A stretch of DNA of 64,000 bases from Patagioenas fasciata (Eukaryota; Chordata; Aves; Columbiformes; Columbidae). This document shows positions 12,044-23,166 of this stretch, piece after piece; the first letter of the stretch is position 1, and each line of letters opens with the position of its first letter. Both the position numbers and the translations under genes were made by a program. Where the stretch lies: positions 71,262,552 through 71,326,551 of the forward strand of contig NC_092524.1 in the NCBI RefSeq assembly GCF_037038585.1, read 5' to 3'. Below the pieces are notes generated by a model, which searched no databases, was not told the DNA's origin, and saw only the letters and a program-made list of their open reading frames with translations.

Positions 12044-12118
12044 CCACCCCAAGGGGACCACGCCATGGCCGGGCAGAGCCCGCCACCCCAAGGAGACCAC
12101 GCCATGGCTGGGCAGAGA
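12044..12118. repeat. Two tandem copies of a 36/37-bp unit
   Basis: The unit GCCACCCCAAGG-GACCACGCCATGG occurs twice with few changes. Confidence 0.85.
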
Positions 12119-12202
12119 AGGTAAGAAATAAGACTTAAATGAAGGATGTTCTATGGTCACACAAAAATATGCATGCAGGAGCGATTCTGAGCAGCACACC
12201 CC

Positions 12203-12240
12203 AGGCAGTCAGACAGTCAGACAGACAGACAGACAAACAC
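12203..12240. repeat. (CAGA)n / (CAGTCAGA) microsatellite
   Basis: A short run of CAGT/CAGA units. Confidence 0.9.
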
Positions 12241-15119
12241 CTCCCTTGCTTGGTTCCATGCACCAGGGGAGAGAAACGGGGCAGATCTCCAGGTCACAGG
12301 CACAAACCCCAGAAAGCCCATTCACAAAACCAGTTTACGCTTCTTGCAAAAAAAAATTGGATGTTGGAAATATATTTATCTGTTCATTGTGTTGGAAAAC
12401 TCCTTTTTCATAACTTCCAATTTCAGCAGTAGAACTGGTACTTTGAAGCACATAATCCTCCATAGCTGCACACCTATCTGGTATTCATTTCAGAAATTGT
12501 CCTAATGATTTCACAAGCAAATTACCAATATACTGATCATTTTATTAAAAAACAGGGAATATCTGAACTAATTTGTAATTTGTCATTAGATCATATTACC
12601 CTGAACTAGGTATGTGTGGAGGATTCCTCAGTAGAAGGAAGAGAGTGAGGCTTTTTTCCAGTGTTGATTCTTACCATTATTTTATTTTTAGAGTTAGTAG
12701 TAAATACAAACAACCCACTAACGATAAATAAAAACATCACCTGAAATGTGCTCTATTTTGTTTTTTCAATATGAAAGTCTTAAATATCAATTTATTCTCC
12801 TGTCTTTTGGGTGCTTTTTCTTTGTCAGTTGCCTTTGAAACACAGAAGAAAAAGACATTTTAAGCAGCAAATCATCACACTTATCTCCACAACAAGAAAT
12901 GTGTGCACTGGAGACGGATGAGGAGCCGCCAGGTCTGTCAAAGGCGAGGATTCATGTCCCGCGCATTCACCGTGCAGACGCTGGTCATCGCAGACAGGTC
13001 ATTGCGGGGGTGTTGGGACCTGCAGCCGGGACAAGGGCGGGGACATGGGAGGGGCACGGGAGGGGACAGGGGCAGGGGCACAGTGGGGACATGGAGGGGC
13101 TGCTCCCGGGGCTGCTCCGGGCTCCCTCCGTGCGGCAGCTCCTCAGCACCCCCGTGGTCTCCAGTCACTCATCCAGCGGGGCCAGCACCCCCATGGGAGC
13201 CGCTGGGGTGTTGGGCACGGCTGAATAGTGAATACCGTTTGTAACAGTGTAAGGGGAGAGCTGGCTGATTTCAAGCGAATCAAGTGCTGCAGGGGTATTC
13301 AAAGAAGGAAAAGTATTGCTCCCTGAAGCAGCCCAGCACTTAGCAGGGTGACAGAAACCTCTCAGTGCTCTCCGGTTTGTGCATCAATCCGGGATAGTCG
13401 GTCACCAGCTGCAGGTTCGCAGGTGGGCTCAGTTTTCTTTTATGGAGACACAGAAAGGAAGAACAGCTCGTGTTCTTCTTCCAGGAAAGCGGAAAGCTCT
13501 AGAAACAGCCTGTCTCCTGCAACAACACACAGTGTGGTGCGTGGCTCAGATGTAATTAAAGCAAAAACTGGCACAGGTCTCCTGGGCTTTCCATTGCGCA
13601 CCTTCCATAAAGCCACGTCCTGAGCATTCTCACTCCGGTTTTAAACATTCTCTTTCTCGTAGCCAGATGGAAATCATTGCTGGTTTCAATGACATCTTCG
13701 TTATGTGTGAAATTCACCCTTTTTGACCCCACTCTGTGATGAGCAGTGAGAGCAAACCCTGGCGGGGGTGGCGAAGGCTGGGGAGCAGCACTGCAGGACG
13801 GTGTCCTCACCCAGGAGAACGATTCACATCCTTCCCAGGTGGGCAAGAATTGTAAACAATATTGATGTTTTCAGCTGAAAGGGGCAACCGAGGTATTTGT
13901 ATTCTTTTACCTTATGAATAGTTCCATACAAAGTCTATTTACAGATACTTTTTCATTACTTAAATCTCCATTAAAAAGTGTTTCTTTAAAACATGCCGGA
14001 GAACATTTGGGTTCCTCTTTTATCTTCTCTGCTCTTGTCAATCTTTTCCAAGTCCTCTGGGTTTCAATTAGCGGCCGAGGGAAACTCCGGGAGCCTCCTG
14101 CATTACAAAGTGACGGAGTGCTGTGCAGCCCTCGGTGTCTCCTGAATAATTCACAGAGCTCTTTAGGGCAGACCGGGATTTCAAACGAGCATTATGGACA
14201 GATTTTCCCCAACTTCTCATGCTTCAGGCGAAAATCTTACACACAGGGAATGGGCATCTACATGTATTTAGTCAGACAGGCCTGTACTGACATGTTTGGG
14301 AGCAATATTTACCTGTACATTTATGTAACACTGAAATAAACACAACTTCTTGTATTTATTTACATGAGAGTACTTAGAGACATTCTTGTCAAACTGTTTC
14401 AGTTCTTAAATGTATTTTCTGCTTTTAGTAGGATTCAGATAAAGCAAATGGACCTGGAGTGTTTCTGGTGTTTGCCAAGTGTAATCAAACCCAGAGCCGG
14501 CTCTGTGCACTCACCAGAGCTGCCCCGAGCGGAGTTGTGGAGCGCGGGCATCGCTTTGGGCATGAAATCATCTCCCACACGTGGCCAGAGACAGATGCAT
14601 GCACCCAGCTGGACTGTTCAACGTCACATCATGAAACATTAAAGGTCACCTATAAAGTGTGTTTTTGTCTGACAATCAGCAGCGTTTGCCACACGGTCCC
14701 TGTCCCACAGCGGTGCAGAGCCAGGGATGCTGCCCGCGGGACACACGGGTACCGGAGCCATTCTCTGTTGGGTGAACACATTAAAAGAGATGATAGTCAC
14801 ACACACACTTCATTAAATCATAAATACTATAGGCGGAAAAGGCCTTTTTAGCCTCCCTGGAACAAGCCCAATTAAGTTCAGTTTTCTGTTAGATCAAGGA
14901 GATAGCTACCAGCAGAAGCGTGAAAAGCAATTAACTTCTTAAAAGTTCAAATACATTCGATCGACAAAGGTAACATTAAACAAACGTTACGGATGCACGG
15001 CTAAGTATTCTGGAGTCAAACCGTCGAATATTCAGGAAGCACAAACAGCCTCTCCCTGCGATTCCCACACAGACCCAGAGGTTTCCCAGTCCCAGATGGT
15101 GACGCGGGTCGGGTGGGAG

Positions 15120-15335
15120 CTGCTTGCGGTGCTGCCCGGGGTGCTGCTCCCGGTGCTGCCCGCGGTGCTGCTCCCGGTGCTGCTCCCGGTGCTGCCCCCG
15201 GTGCTGCCCGTGGTGCTGCTCCCGGTGCTGCCCGTGGTGCTGCTCCTGGTGCTGCCCCCGGTGCTGCTCCCGGTGCTGGCCGTGGTGCTGCTCCTGGTGC
15301 TGCCCGCGGTGCTGCTCGCGGTGCTGCTTTGTGGA
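15120..15335. repeat. 12/15-bp GC-rich minisatellite
   Basis: Units of the form GTGCTGCCCGCG and GTGCTGCTCCCG run for about 215 bases. All are multiples of three, so the minus strand reads as an Ala-Ala-Pro-Gly/Arg repeat and several long frames appear. I treat these as artefacts of the array. Confidence 0.93.
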
Positions 15336-16119
15336 ATCCATCAGACTTGGCAGAACGGCAGCACCATGTCTGAGGTGCGGGTGTGGGAAAAGCCCGCCCT
15401 GTGAGCAGAGCCCTGGCAGGTCCTCCCAGGGACCGCACGGTGTCCCCACCGGGAGGTAACGCTGCGCCAGCAGGAGGGGACACGGCGCTGCCAAAGAAGA
15501 GGTGACAGGGGGGTTATTTAGTACTGAAGTGTGGCACAACACCTGCAGTGGAAAACATCAAACAATGTACAGAAAACACACATTGAATTGCTTACGTAAT
15601 GGCGAGAGCCTGGGTAGCACACAAGGAAAGGAAACCCTCCAAGTTCTGAACAGAAATCCCTCAGTGGTGACACCGACCCACAGAAAACACTGCCCAAAAG
15701 GTCCATGTTACCAACGCTCTGGGTATAGTAAACACAGGCCTCTGAAGAAGGAGACAGGAGAATGTGGAAGGTGTCTGCAGACGTGCCCTGGTGAATAATC
15801 ACAGACAAAAATACCAGAAGGCTTATTAACTGATTTCTGGGGCCAACCACCTAAATATAGTTCGGTATTAGAAGCCCTAACAGGACGGAAGATGTATAGC
15901 AAAGAGAAGCTCTGGTAAAACTGGTGTGCACTGTAAGTCTTATTCTGCCACTACTAAATTATCATCAGGTTTTATAATCACTTTATATGACAATTTTCTA
16001 AAATCAAGCTATGCTGCACCTACCATGGAAAAGGAGATATATATATATATATATAAATATATATAATGTAACAGTCAGAGTTTTTTTAAGAGCTGGCTCA
16101 AAATCTTGCTGCAAATATC
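15336..16119. other. Unique AT-rich sequence, no gene seen
   Basis: Nothing recognised apart from the TA run listed separately. Confidence 0.6.
16031..16070. repeat. (TA)n microsatellite
   Basis: An alternating TA run with one interruption, 35-40 bases long. Confidence 0.9.
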
Positions 16120-16300
16120 TGGCACAAAGTGAGAAGAAAGGAAGTATATTGGTATTATAAAACAGAATAAGCAAGATGGCCCAGATAATTATAGACTTGT
16201 CAGTCCAACATCAATGCTGGAAAAAAATAACAGAACATCTGTTATGGAAGTTAATCAAGAGAGAGCTAAAAGAGTAAAATACAGTTGGTGCTGGTTTGCA
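16120..16300 (+). mobile_element. Ancient LINE reverse-transcriptase remnant
   Basis: Reading from 16142 in one frame gives a peptide with the signature DNYRLVSPTSMLEK, preceded by a IIKQNKQDGP-type stretch. This matches the conserved start of LINE reverse transcriptases (K-x-D-P-x-NYRPVSLTS-x-x-x-K). The frame stays open for about 45 codons and then loses similarity. It is a decayed fragment; family (CR1, L2 or other) cannot be decided by eye. Confidence 0.55.
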
Positions 16301-16804
16301 AAACTAATTACCTCCTTTTTGGACAAGATTCCTGCTTTAGAAGTCCCACATGGTGCCCAAGGAAACTTCAGCAGCACCCATGGGCCAGCGTGGCCGTGCC
16401 CTGTGCCCTGTGCCTGTCCCTGCAGCCGCTCACAGTGGCATCTCCAGACTTCCTCATCAGCTGTTTCTTCATCCACTGGGTACGAGGCAGGACGGGTTTT
16501 CTAATAGCTGTGTGTGTCACAGCGTGTCCTGCAGCGCGGTGACGCTGTGGCTGGATGTCCTCGGCAGGTGACCATGCTCTGATGGAGAGCGCGCTGCCCA
16601 GCACAGGGCTGGGCTGACCCGTGCTGACAGGGCAGAGCGGAGCTGAGGGGTGAGCGTTGGGCAACCCGTGCTGGAAACCTGGATTGCATGGGCACGTCGT
16701 CATTTTAATACGTCCATGTGCAGCCTCGTGTCTGAGAAGAAGACGCCTGTCTGCAAGATGGGGGTGTCTGCGTCTGGAATTGGTGCTTCTAGAACAGGTA
16801 GCAG
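16301..16804. other. Unique sequence, no gene seen
   Basis: GC-moderate. The long minus-strand frame crossing it (17126-16368) owes its length partly to the 88-bp duplication. Confidence 0.55.
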
Positions 16805-16990
16805 GGTCAGAGCGGAGAGCGGGGGATGTGACGGTCTGGGGACACCTCCCAGGGAGCAGAAATCGGGTGAAACGGGGGACTCTGCCCAGCGGGGTCAGAG
16901 TGGAGAGCGGGGGATGTGACGGTCTGGGGACACCTCCCAGGGAGTAGAAATCGGGTGAAATGGGGGACTCTGCCCAGCAGGGTCGGGCGG
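16805..16990. repeat. 88-bp tandem duplication, two copies plus a start of a third
   Basis: GGTCAGAGCGGAGAGCGGGG recurs 88 bases later with few changes (16805, 16893), and a third copy starts at 16981 then breaks off. Confidence 0.92.
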
Positions 16991-18692
16991 GTTGGCACAG
17001 CTGGTGCAGCCGATCGCGATGGCGAGGGCCGGCCACGCCGCTTCCTGCAGCAAGAGTAACTAAGGATCCAACAAACTTACCGTGGACCTGGGAATTCCAA
17101 AATGAGGATAAGATTGATTTGTCCATCGTTGTTGGTTTTCAGCAGTACTCTAGTTCCGTCAGAGATTTGCTGAAGAACCTCTTGAGGCCTCTGCTAGGAA
17201 GGCAGCAACACTGGTACCTTCTGGCTTTATAATCTAGAAATCCATTAATCTGTGAATAAAGCACAGGCAGTGAATCTGAGCAGTTAACAGGCTAAGTCGA
17301 AACTGAATTGTTGTGCTGTAATTGCAAATGAGGAAAAGCATGGTTACCATGAGACTTAAACTTTACTTTGGGAAAAGCAATGGAGATTCTCAAGACACCG
17401 GGCTGTTGGCAGGCACCGCGCTCAGGTGACAAAGGCAGACCCATCCAAAAACACTGCCAACCTTCTGAATGAACCCCGGTTCTTATTCATGGGAAATGAG
17501 GAAAGGAGACAGACTGGGGATTAATGAGAACAGGTTCTAATGAACGGAGGTAATCACAAACCAGACTTTACTCCAGGGAAAGCAGCAGAGGGAAAAGTAC
17601 AAGGTGAGCAGCAGCCTGCTTGAACTCAGCCCGCTCTCTGCCTAGACCCGACGGCTCCTGGGAGCGCCCGTGTGCCGACTACGGCATTGAAAACCCTGCA
17701 GCTGCTGAAGTACCAACACCACACTCGGCTCGGAGGATGTGCCTGGCGAGGGACAGGGACCTCAGCACCTCCCGCCCGTCGGAGCATCCCGGGGACACGC
17801 GCCGGTGGCTCCCGCGCTCCATCCGTGAGCGACAAGACACAGGATGCGCTTTGAAAACAGACTAAGGAGGAACAGGAAATAACTGGATTAGAGCTTCAAA
17901 CTGCTATGAGGCTCTAGGAAAAAGAAATATTGTCATTATTATTATTCAGAAAAAAAAATAGACACAGACTGAAATATCTTCTCTACATTTTGTCTCAGCG
18001 GCAGATGTGTTGACCGTTCGCTGAGGGTCCAGACAGCTTTCCAGGCTCTTCTGGCACCGTGAATGGCTTGCCTGGATAAGCTGTGACTGTAACAAGCCAA
18101 GGGACACGATGCAGCCCTGTCGGCTTGTAACCGTGACTCCCGCGTGAGGCAGGAGACACCAGCCCGGGGAGACGTCCTTCACCTCTGCACACACACGGGT
18201 GCTTTCATAGCAGAATTCATGCTGCACAGATTCTGGCAAAAACACTGTTTCTTTGTATTCCCCAGCAAAATGAAAAGCACGGCAGTGAAGCTGAGCTGAG
18301 GGTGCCCAGCACATCTGCTCCGCACCGCCGGGACCCCCGGCCACCGCGGCACACCAGGCACTGCCTCAGCCCCTTCTCCTTGGGTCGGAAACGCACCATA
18401 TGGAACCTGAGCAGTCAGGGCAGGTTTCCCAAGTCTCCTCTCACAGTTTCACACATCATCGGAGTTCAGTATTTTGAGATTCTTCCATTGGGAAAAACAA
18501 AATAATTTTCTTTCCAAATAATTATTAGGATGAGGAGTTCGATATATAAGGCTTCCTGGTAGTTTTAGGATGGACTTTTTTTGAAGTGAAAATCCATGGC
18601 AACAAAGTATTTGCCAAGAAATAACATGACACTTTTTTTTTTTTCCCATCCCCAAATACATCTCAGCTGCTCCAAAGCTCCAGGGAGCGAGG
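16991..18692. other. Unique sequence, no gene seen
   Basis: AT-leaning with a CpG-richer patch at 17620-17830. Confidence 0.6.
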
Positions 18693-19137
18693 CCAATGTG
18701 CAGGGCCTGACCAAGGCATCAGATCAGATGGTGTCCCAAACACAGCAGGTACCCTGCCCGGGGACACAGCCCATCCGAGGCCAATGTGCAGGACCTGGCC
18801 CAGGCACCGGTTCAGATGGTGTCCCAAACACAGCAGGTACCCTGCCCGGGGACACAGCCCATTCGAGGCCAATGTGCAGGACCTGGCCCAGGCACCGGTT
18901 CAGATGGTGTCCCAAACACAGCAGGTACCCTGCCCGGGGACACAGCCCATCCGAGGCCAATGTGCAGGACCTGGGCGAGGCACCAGTTCGGATGGTGTCC
19001 CACACCACAATGAGCACCCTGCCGGGGGACACAGCCCACCCGAGGCCAATGTCCTGGGCTCTGCCCGGCCCAAGGCACCGGTTCAGATGGTGTCCCACAC
19101 CCCAGCAGGTACCCTGCCCGGGGACACAGCCCATCCT
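18693..19137. repeat. 88/89-bp minisatellite, about 5 copies
   Basis: The unit begins CCAATGTGCAGG and contains CAGATGGTGTCCCAAACACA and GGTACCCTGCCCGGGGACAC. Copies start at 18693, 18781, 18869, 18957 and 19046. It is unrelated in sequence to the other 88-bp repeat at 16805. Open frames on both strands here arise from the repeat. Confidence 0.95.
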
Positions 19138-22100
19138 GCCGTGCTGGCTGCTGAATGCCCTCTCTTTCCTGCATAAAACTGAAAGGTCTGGATTTTGTTT
19201 TACAAGAAGTGAAAGCAAACACCTTCTATTCTGTGTTCTGGAGAAACCAAAAAAAGAAAGCAAGTGAATGCAGTGCTGGCATTTGCTTTCCAGAGGTGCG
19301 GAGCAGGAACGCACCCTTTTCGGGGGAACACGAGTGCAGCGCAGGAAGCCTCTCGAGCAGAAAATCTCCTTTCTCTCCTCCTCCACAGCCACAGCACCAC
19401 GTCTGTCCCCGAAGCTCAGAGTCAAACCTCGCTCCCCCCGGCCTTTAACTGCACTGCTTTGTTTCTCTATCGAACACTGTTCTGCTGCCTCTCCTCCCCG
19501 TTCCAGCAGATCCCTGGAGTTATATTGCAGGATCAGAGCCTTTCTGCTTGGATCTCTTTATTCAACTAATGAAAAAACCTTTCTGTACCAAATGACCCTG
19601 CAGCCTCACATCCCGCGGCACAGAAGGACAAACACCGGGTTCCACTGCGGTCTCGTCAGCAGCGACTCTCACAGTGACGTGCAGTGTCAGACTCACCAGA
19701 CCGCGGGGCAAGAGCCTCCTCGGGAAGCGGGGGTCACTGGGGTGATGCTGGGCCCATTGTCCCCCCAGCCTGGCACACACCAGCCCCAGTCCCTCCTCCT
19801 CCTCTCTCCAACATAAACCTCTCAGCAAAGCAGGATTTATTTCTGGCAGGGTAAAAAAGGCACCTGTTAATCATGTCTAAGTACTGCAATTAAGAGCTGA
19901 CCTGACCTGATAAACAAAAGGCGTGGGGGTTGCCTGATGTTTATTTTGCTTTTGGTGTTGATATTTAGTTTGTATATTTTAATCCGTTCTAGCAAACTCT
20001 GCCTCAATTCACATTCGCAATGCAAAGGCAGGGAGAAATAAAAGAAAATAAAAGGGTGGGAGAGCTGGCAGCCCTTCCCAAACCCTCAGATCTCAGCCAT
20101 AGAAGCAACCCTCCCCACCACACCCTCGCTGAGCTGGGCCTGGCTGGGCCGGGCTCAGGGGAGCGTTGAAACGCCCCTTGCAGAGTGGCTTAGCTGGGCT
20201 CTGACCGTACTGTGCTCGGGGCATTCTCAAACGCGTTTAAAACCTGGCTCTCGCGTGCGGAGGCAGGGAGCGCGCGCTGCTGGTCTCTCGTTGCTCTCAC
20301 GGAAGGCACGCACCCATGTTCTCCCAGCAGCATTTCGGCAGCGGTCCCTCGGCGGCTGCAGCAGCGCCAGCGGGGATGGAGCACAGCATCCTTCGGAACA
20401 CGGACAGGACCGCTCGCTGCAGCACGCTTCTGGCAGAAGGTTCATTAATCCTGCTTTACAGAGCTGTGCCAGATGAATCCTCCGTACAATGGTTGCAGAA
20501 TTGTCACCACCAGACTTTCTTTTTATTATAGCTCCAGAGTAATGAAAACATAATTACTTCACTTGCAGCAAACTGGATCCCATAGTAGTGCACCTGAAAA
20601 GCCTTTCGTTTCCAGTCGTCCTCCTCAGGCCTCTCCACAGCGTTGCAGGAGGGGACACAGGGCTGGGGTCAGCCACGCCGGCTGCCTTTGCAACAGCTCT
20701 GTTACCACTCACTAAACTTCAAGCAGTCGTTCCTTTGCCCTTATGCTTGGGTAAGACCTTTGAGCTTGCAGCAAGGCTTCAAATCAATCCTGCAGCCAGG
20801 ATTACCGCCTGCCTTTCCACCCTTGCTGTCACAGAATCGGCACCTTTGTTCTCCACCCAGGAGCCATGGGAGGGAATCACCTGCACCCTCCGTGAAAGAC
20901 AAACAACATGGACCACGGCAGCACAGCTGCTCCGGTTCAAAGCAGCACGTGGCTTTGCATCCGTGGGAGGACTCACACTGATGATGCTGTAGATGTGCAC
21001 AGCGTACGCACTCAAATGAGCCCTGAGCAGAACACACCACGTCCCACACTGTGCACAGTGAGCAGGTTTTCAGTGCTAAAGGCACCATGGGTTTCCTTTC
21101 ATTTTCTCGTAAACAACATTTTAAGGTAGTCATAGAGTAAAGAAGGCAAAAAGCCACTTGCATCCAACATTTACTTTCAGAATTAGACTAGATGAAGTTA
21201 AGGCTGTACTAGAGAAGCTCCTTTTATCACATCTGCCCAACACACTGTTCGTCTTGGCTGGTACTTCTGGGTACAGCTGGGGACTCCTAAACCAGCTGGT
21301 GCCTGGACGTGCCAGACTCTGCTGCGTATCTCGGTATTACATATTCTTACCTTTGCATTTGTGAGTTATCTTACCAGAGGAGACAAGTGGTGACATTTTT
21401 CAAACAGCATCAGTAAATAACCACAAGCCTCATGGGAGGGGAGGAGGCAATGCTTCCTCCCTCTTTCTGCAGGAGGAGGTGATGATGCTTCCCAGCTGCA
21501 TTGAGTGAGGCTCCCGCCCTCTGCAACGAGGTGCAAAGATGATCCATCGTGGTCTGTGTGCTGAGCTCCGCCCCACAGGGTTTGCCTGATTTGCCTCATC
21601 TCCTGCCTCCAGAGCTGCTCCTGTGCTGGGCAGAGCCACCATCCTCCCCAGGCACCCACCCTGCGCCACAGCCCCAGCCCAGGGACCAGCGGGGCCGGCG
21701 GCTCAGCCCACCGAGCTCCTGCAGCCTCTGCCATGAGCACACCCCCCCGTACAAACGTGTTTGCAGACCTGGGGTGGGGCCAGGCGGCAGCAATGCCCCG
21801 AGAGCTGCCCGAGAGCTCCGCGATTCAGCACAGGCACAACTCCTCAAAGGCTGTGCACAATTCATTCGTTGCCATTTCAGATAACGCTGAGTTTTGCAGA
21901 CGAATTCAGATGGTGTATGTGATAATCTAGGTGATATGTGTGATTTAAAGTATTGAAGAACCTTAGAGGAAAAGGGGAAATAAAAGGAGTGGAGGAGAGG
22001 AAAAAATCATAGTGAGCAAAAACCAAACAGAAAAAGCTGAAGTAAACACAGAGAAAAGGAACATTCTATTTCAACCTCATAGAGCAGAAAGCATTAGTAA

Positions 22101-22821
22101 ATAGATGCTTGAGGCTATAGAACAATAACAAAGACATAAAAGGCACAGAGACATTGTTTCTTTTATAACAAAATAATTAGTACTATTATTCTGTTGGCTT
22201 CGGTTGAACTTTCAGAGATTCAGGCAACCAAATTCCTCTTGTTATAACACCTTTGCAGAAAGAACAGGGCTGCATCACTTGATGCTGTTGTTGCTGCCTT
22301 TGCAAGCAATACATCAACTTTCTTGAATTCCGTCCCCGTGTAATGAGACAAGCTGTTATGACAGCCAGACATATGCATCCAGCACCTACAGAGCTCGGAA
22401 AACCACCTGTTTGGGTTCCTTCGTCAGTTAATGGATTACAAAGGAAATAAAATACAGTGCTTTCTCCAGGCAAAATGCTTTAGAAGGTGCCAATGGTTTC
22501 AAAGGTTTCTATAAGCTTGTTTTTTCGCTTAGTCAGTAAGGACTAGGTTTAATAAAAAAGGAACATAAATGAACTAACAAGAAATGAGCGGCATTCTGTG
22601 GGTGCGTGTGACCGTGTGGTCGCTCATGGGCAGCGGGGGTCAGGAGAACCGCTCAGGACAGCTCTGCGTGAGCCTTCCCGGGGCACCGCTCCACGAACCA
22701 CCGCGCTGTGGGTGAGCAGGGGCAGCCAGCTCCTGGGGGCAGGTATGGGCCCCATCAAAGCACCACTCGCGGGCTCCCAGATGAGTTTTCCTGCAGAGCT
22801 GAGGGCAAGCTGTACCTAGAG
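19138..22821. other. Unique sequence, no gene seen
   Basis: Open frames up to 182 codons without recognisable domains; a CpG-richer patch at 20140-20410. Confidence 0.6.
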
Positions 22822-23166
22822 ACCTGGATCCCTGTGAGCACCCCAGGAGCGTGTCTGGATCCCTGTGAGCACCCCAGGAGCGTGTCTGGATCCCCGTGAG
22901 CACCCAGGAGCATGTCTGGATCCCCGTGAGCACCCCAGGAGCGTGTCTGGATCCCCGTGAGCACCCAGGAGCATGTCTGGATCCCTGTGAGCACCCCAGG
23001 AGCGTGTCTGGATCCCCGTGAGCACCCCAGGACCGTGTCTGGATCCCTGTGAGCACCCCAGGAGCGTGTCTGGATCCCTGTGAGCACCCAGGAGCGTGTC
23101 TGGATCTCTGTGAGCACCCAGGACCGTGTCTGGATCCCCATGAGCACCCAGGACCGTGTCTGGGTC
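22822..23166. repeat. 29-32-bp minisatellite, about 11-12 copies
   Basis: The unit CTGGATCCCTGTGAGCACCC plus CAGGAGCGTGT varies in length by one to three bases. Confidence 0.95.

Larger units (their letters stand above)
11426..15119. other. Unique sequence with short repeats, no gene seen
   Basis: Apart from the small repeats listed at 12.0-12.2 kb and a G-rich purine stretch at 13020-13100, this is AT-leaning unique sequence. Open frames up to 141 codons have no recognised domain. Confidence 0.6.

Noticed and set aside
22822-23166. CRISPR-like array of about 30-bp units
   Set aside because: Units are contiguous with no unique spacers, and the genome is vertebrate; it is a minisatellite.
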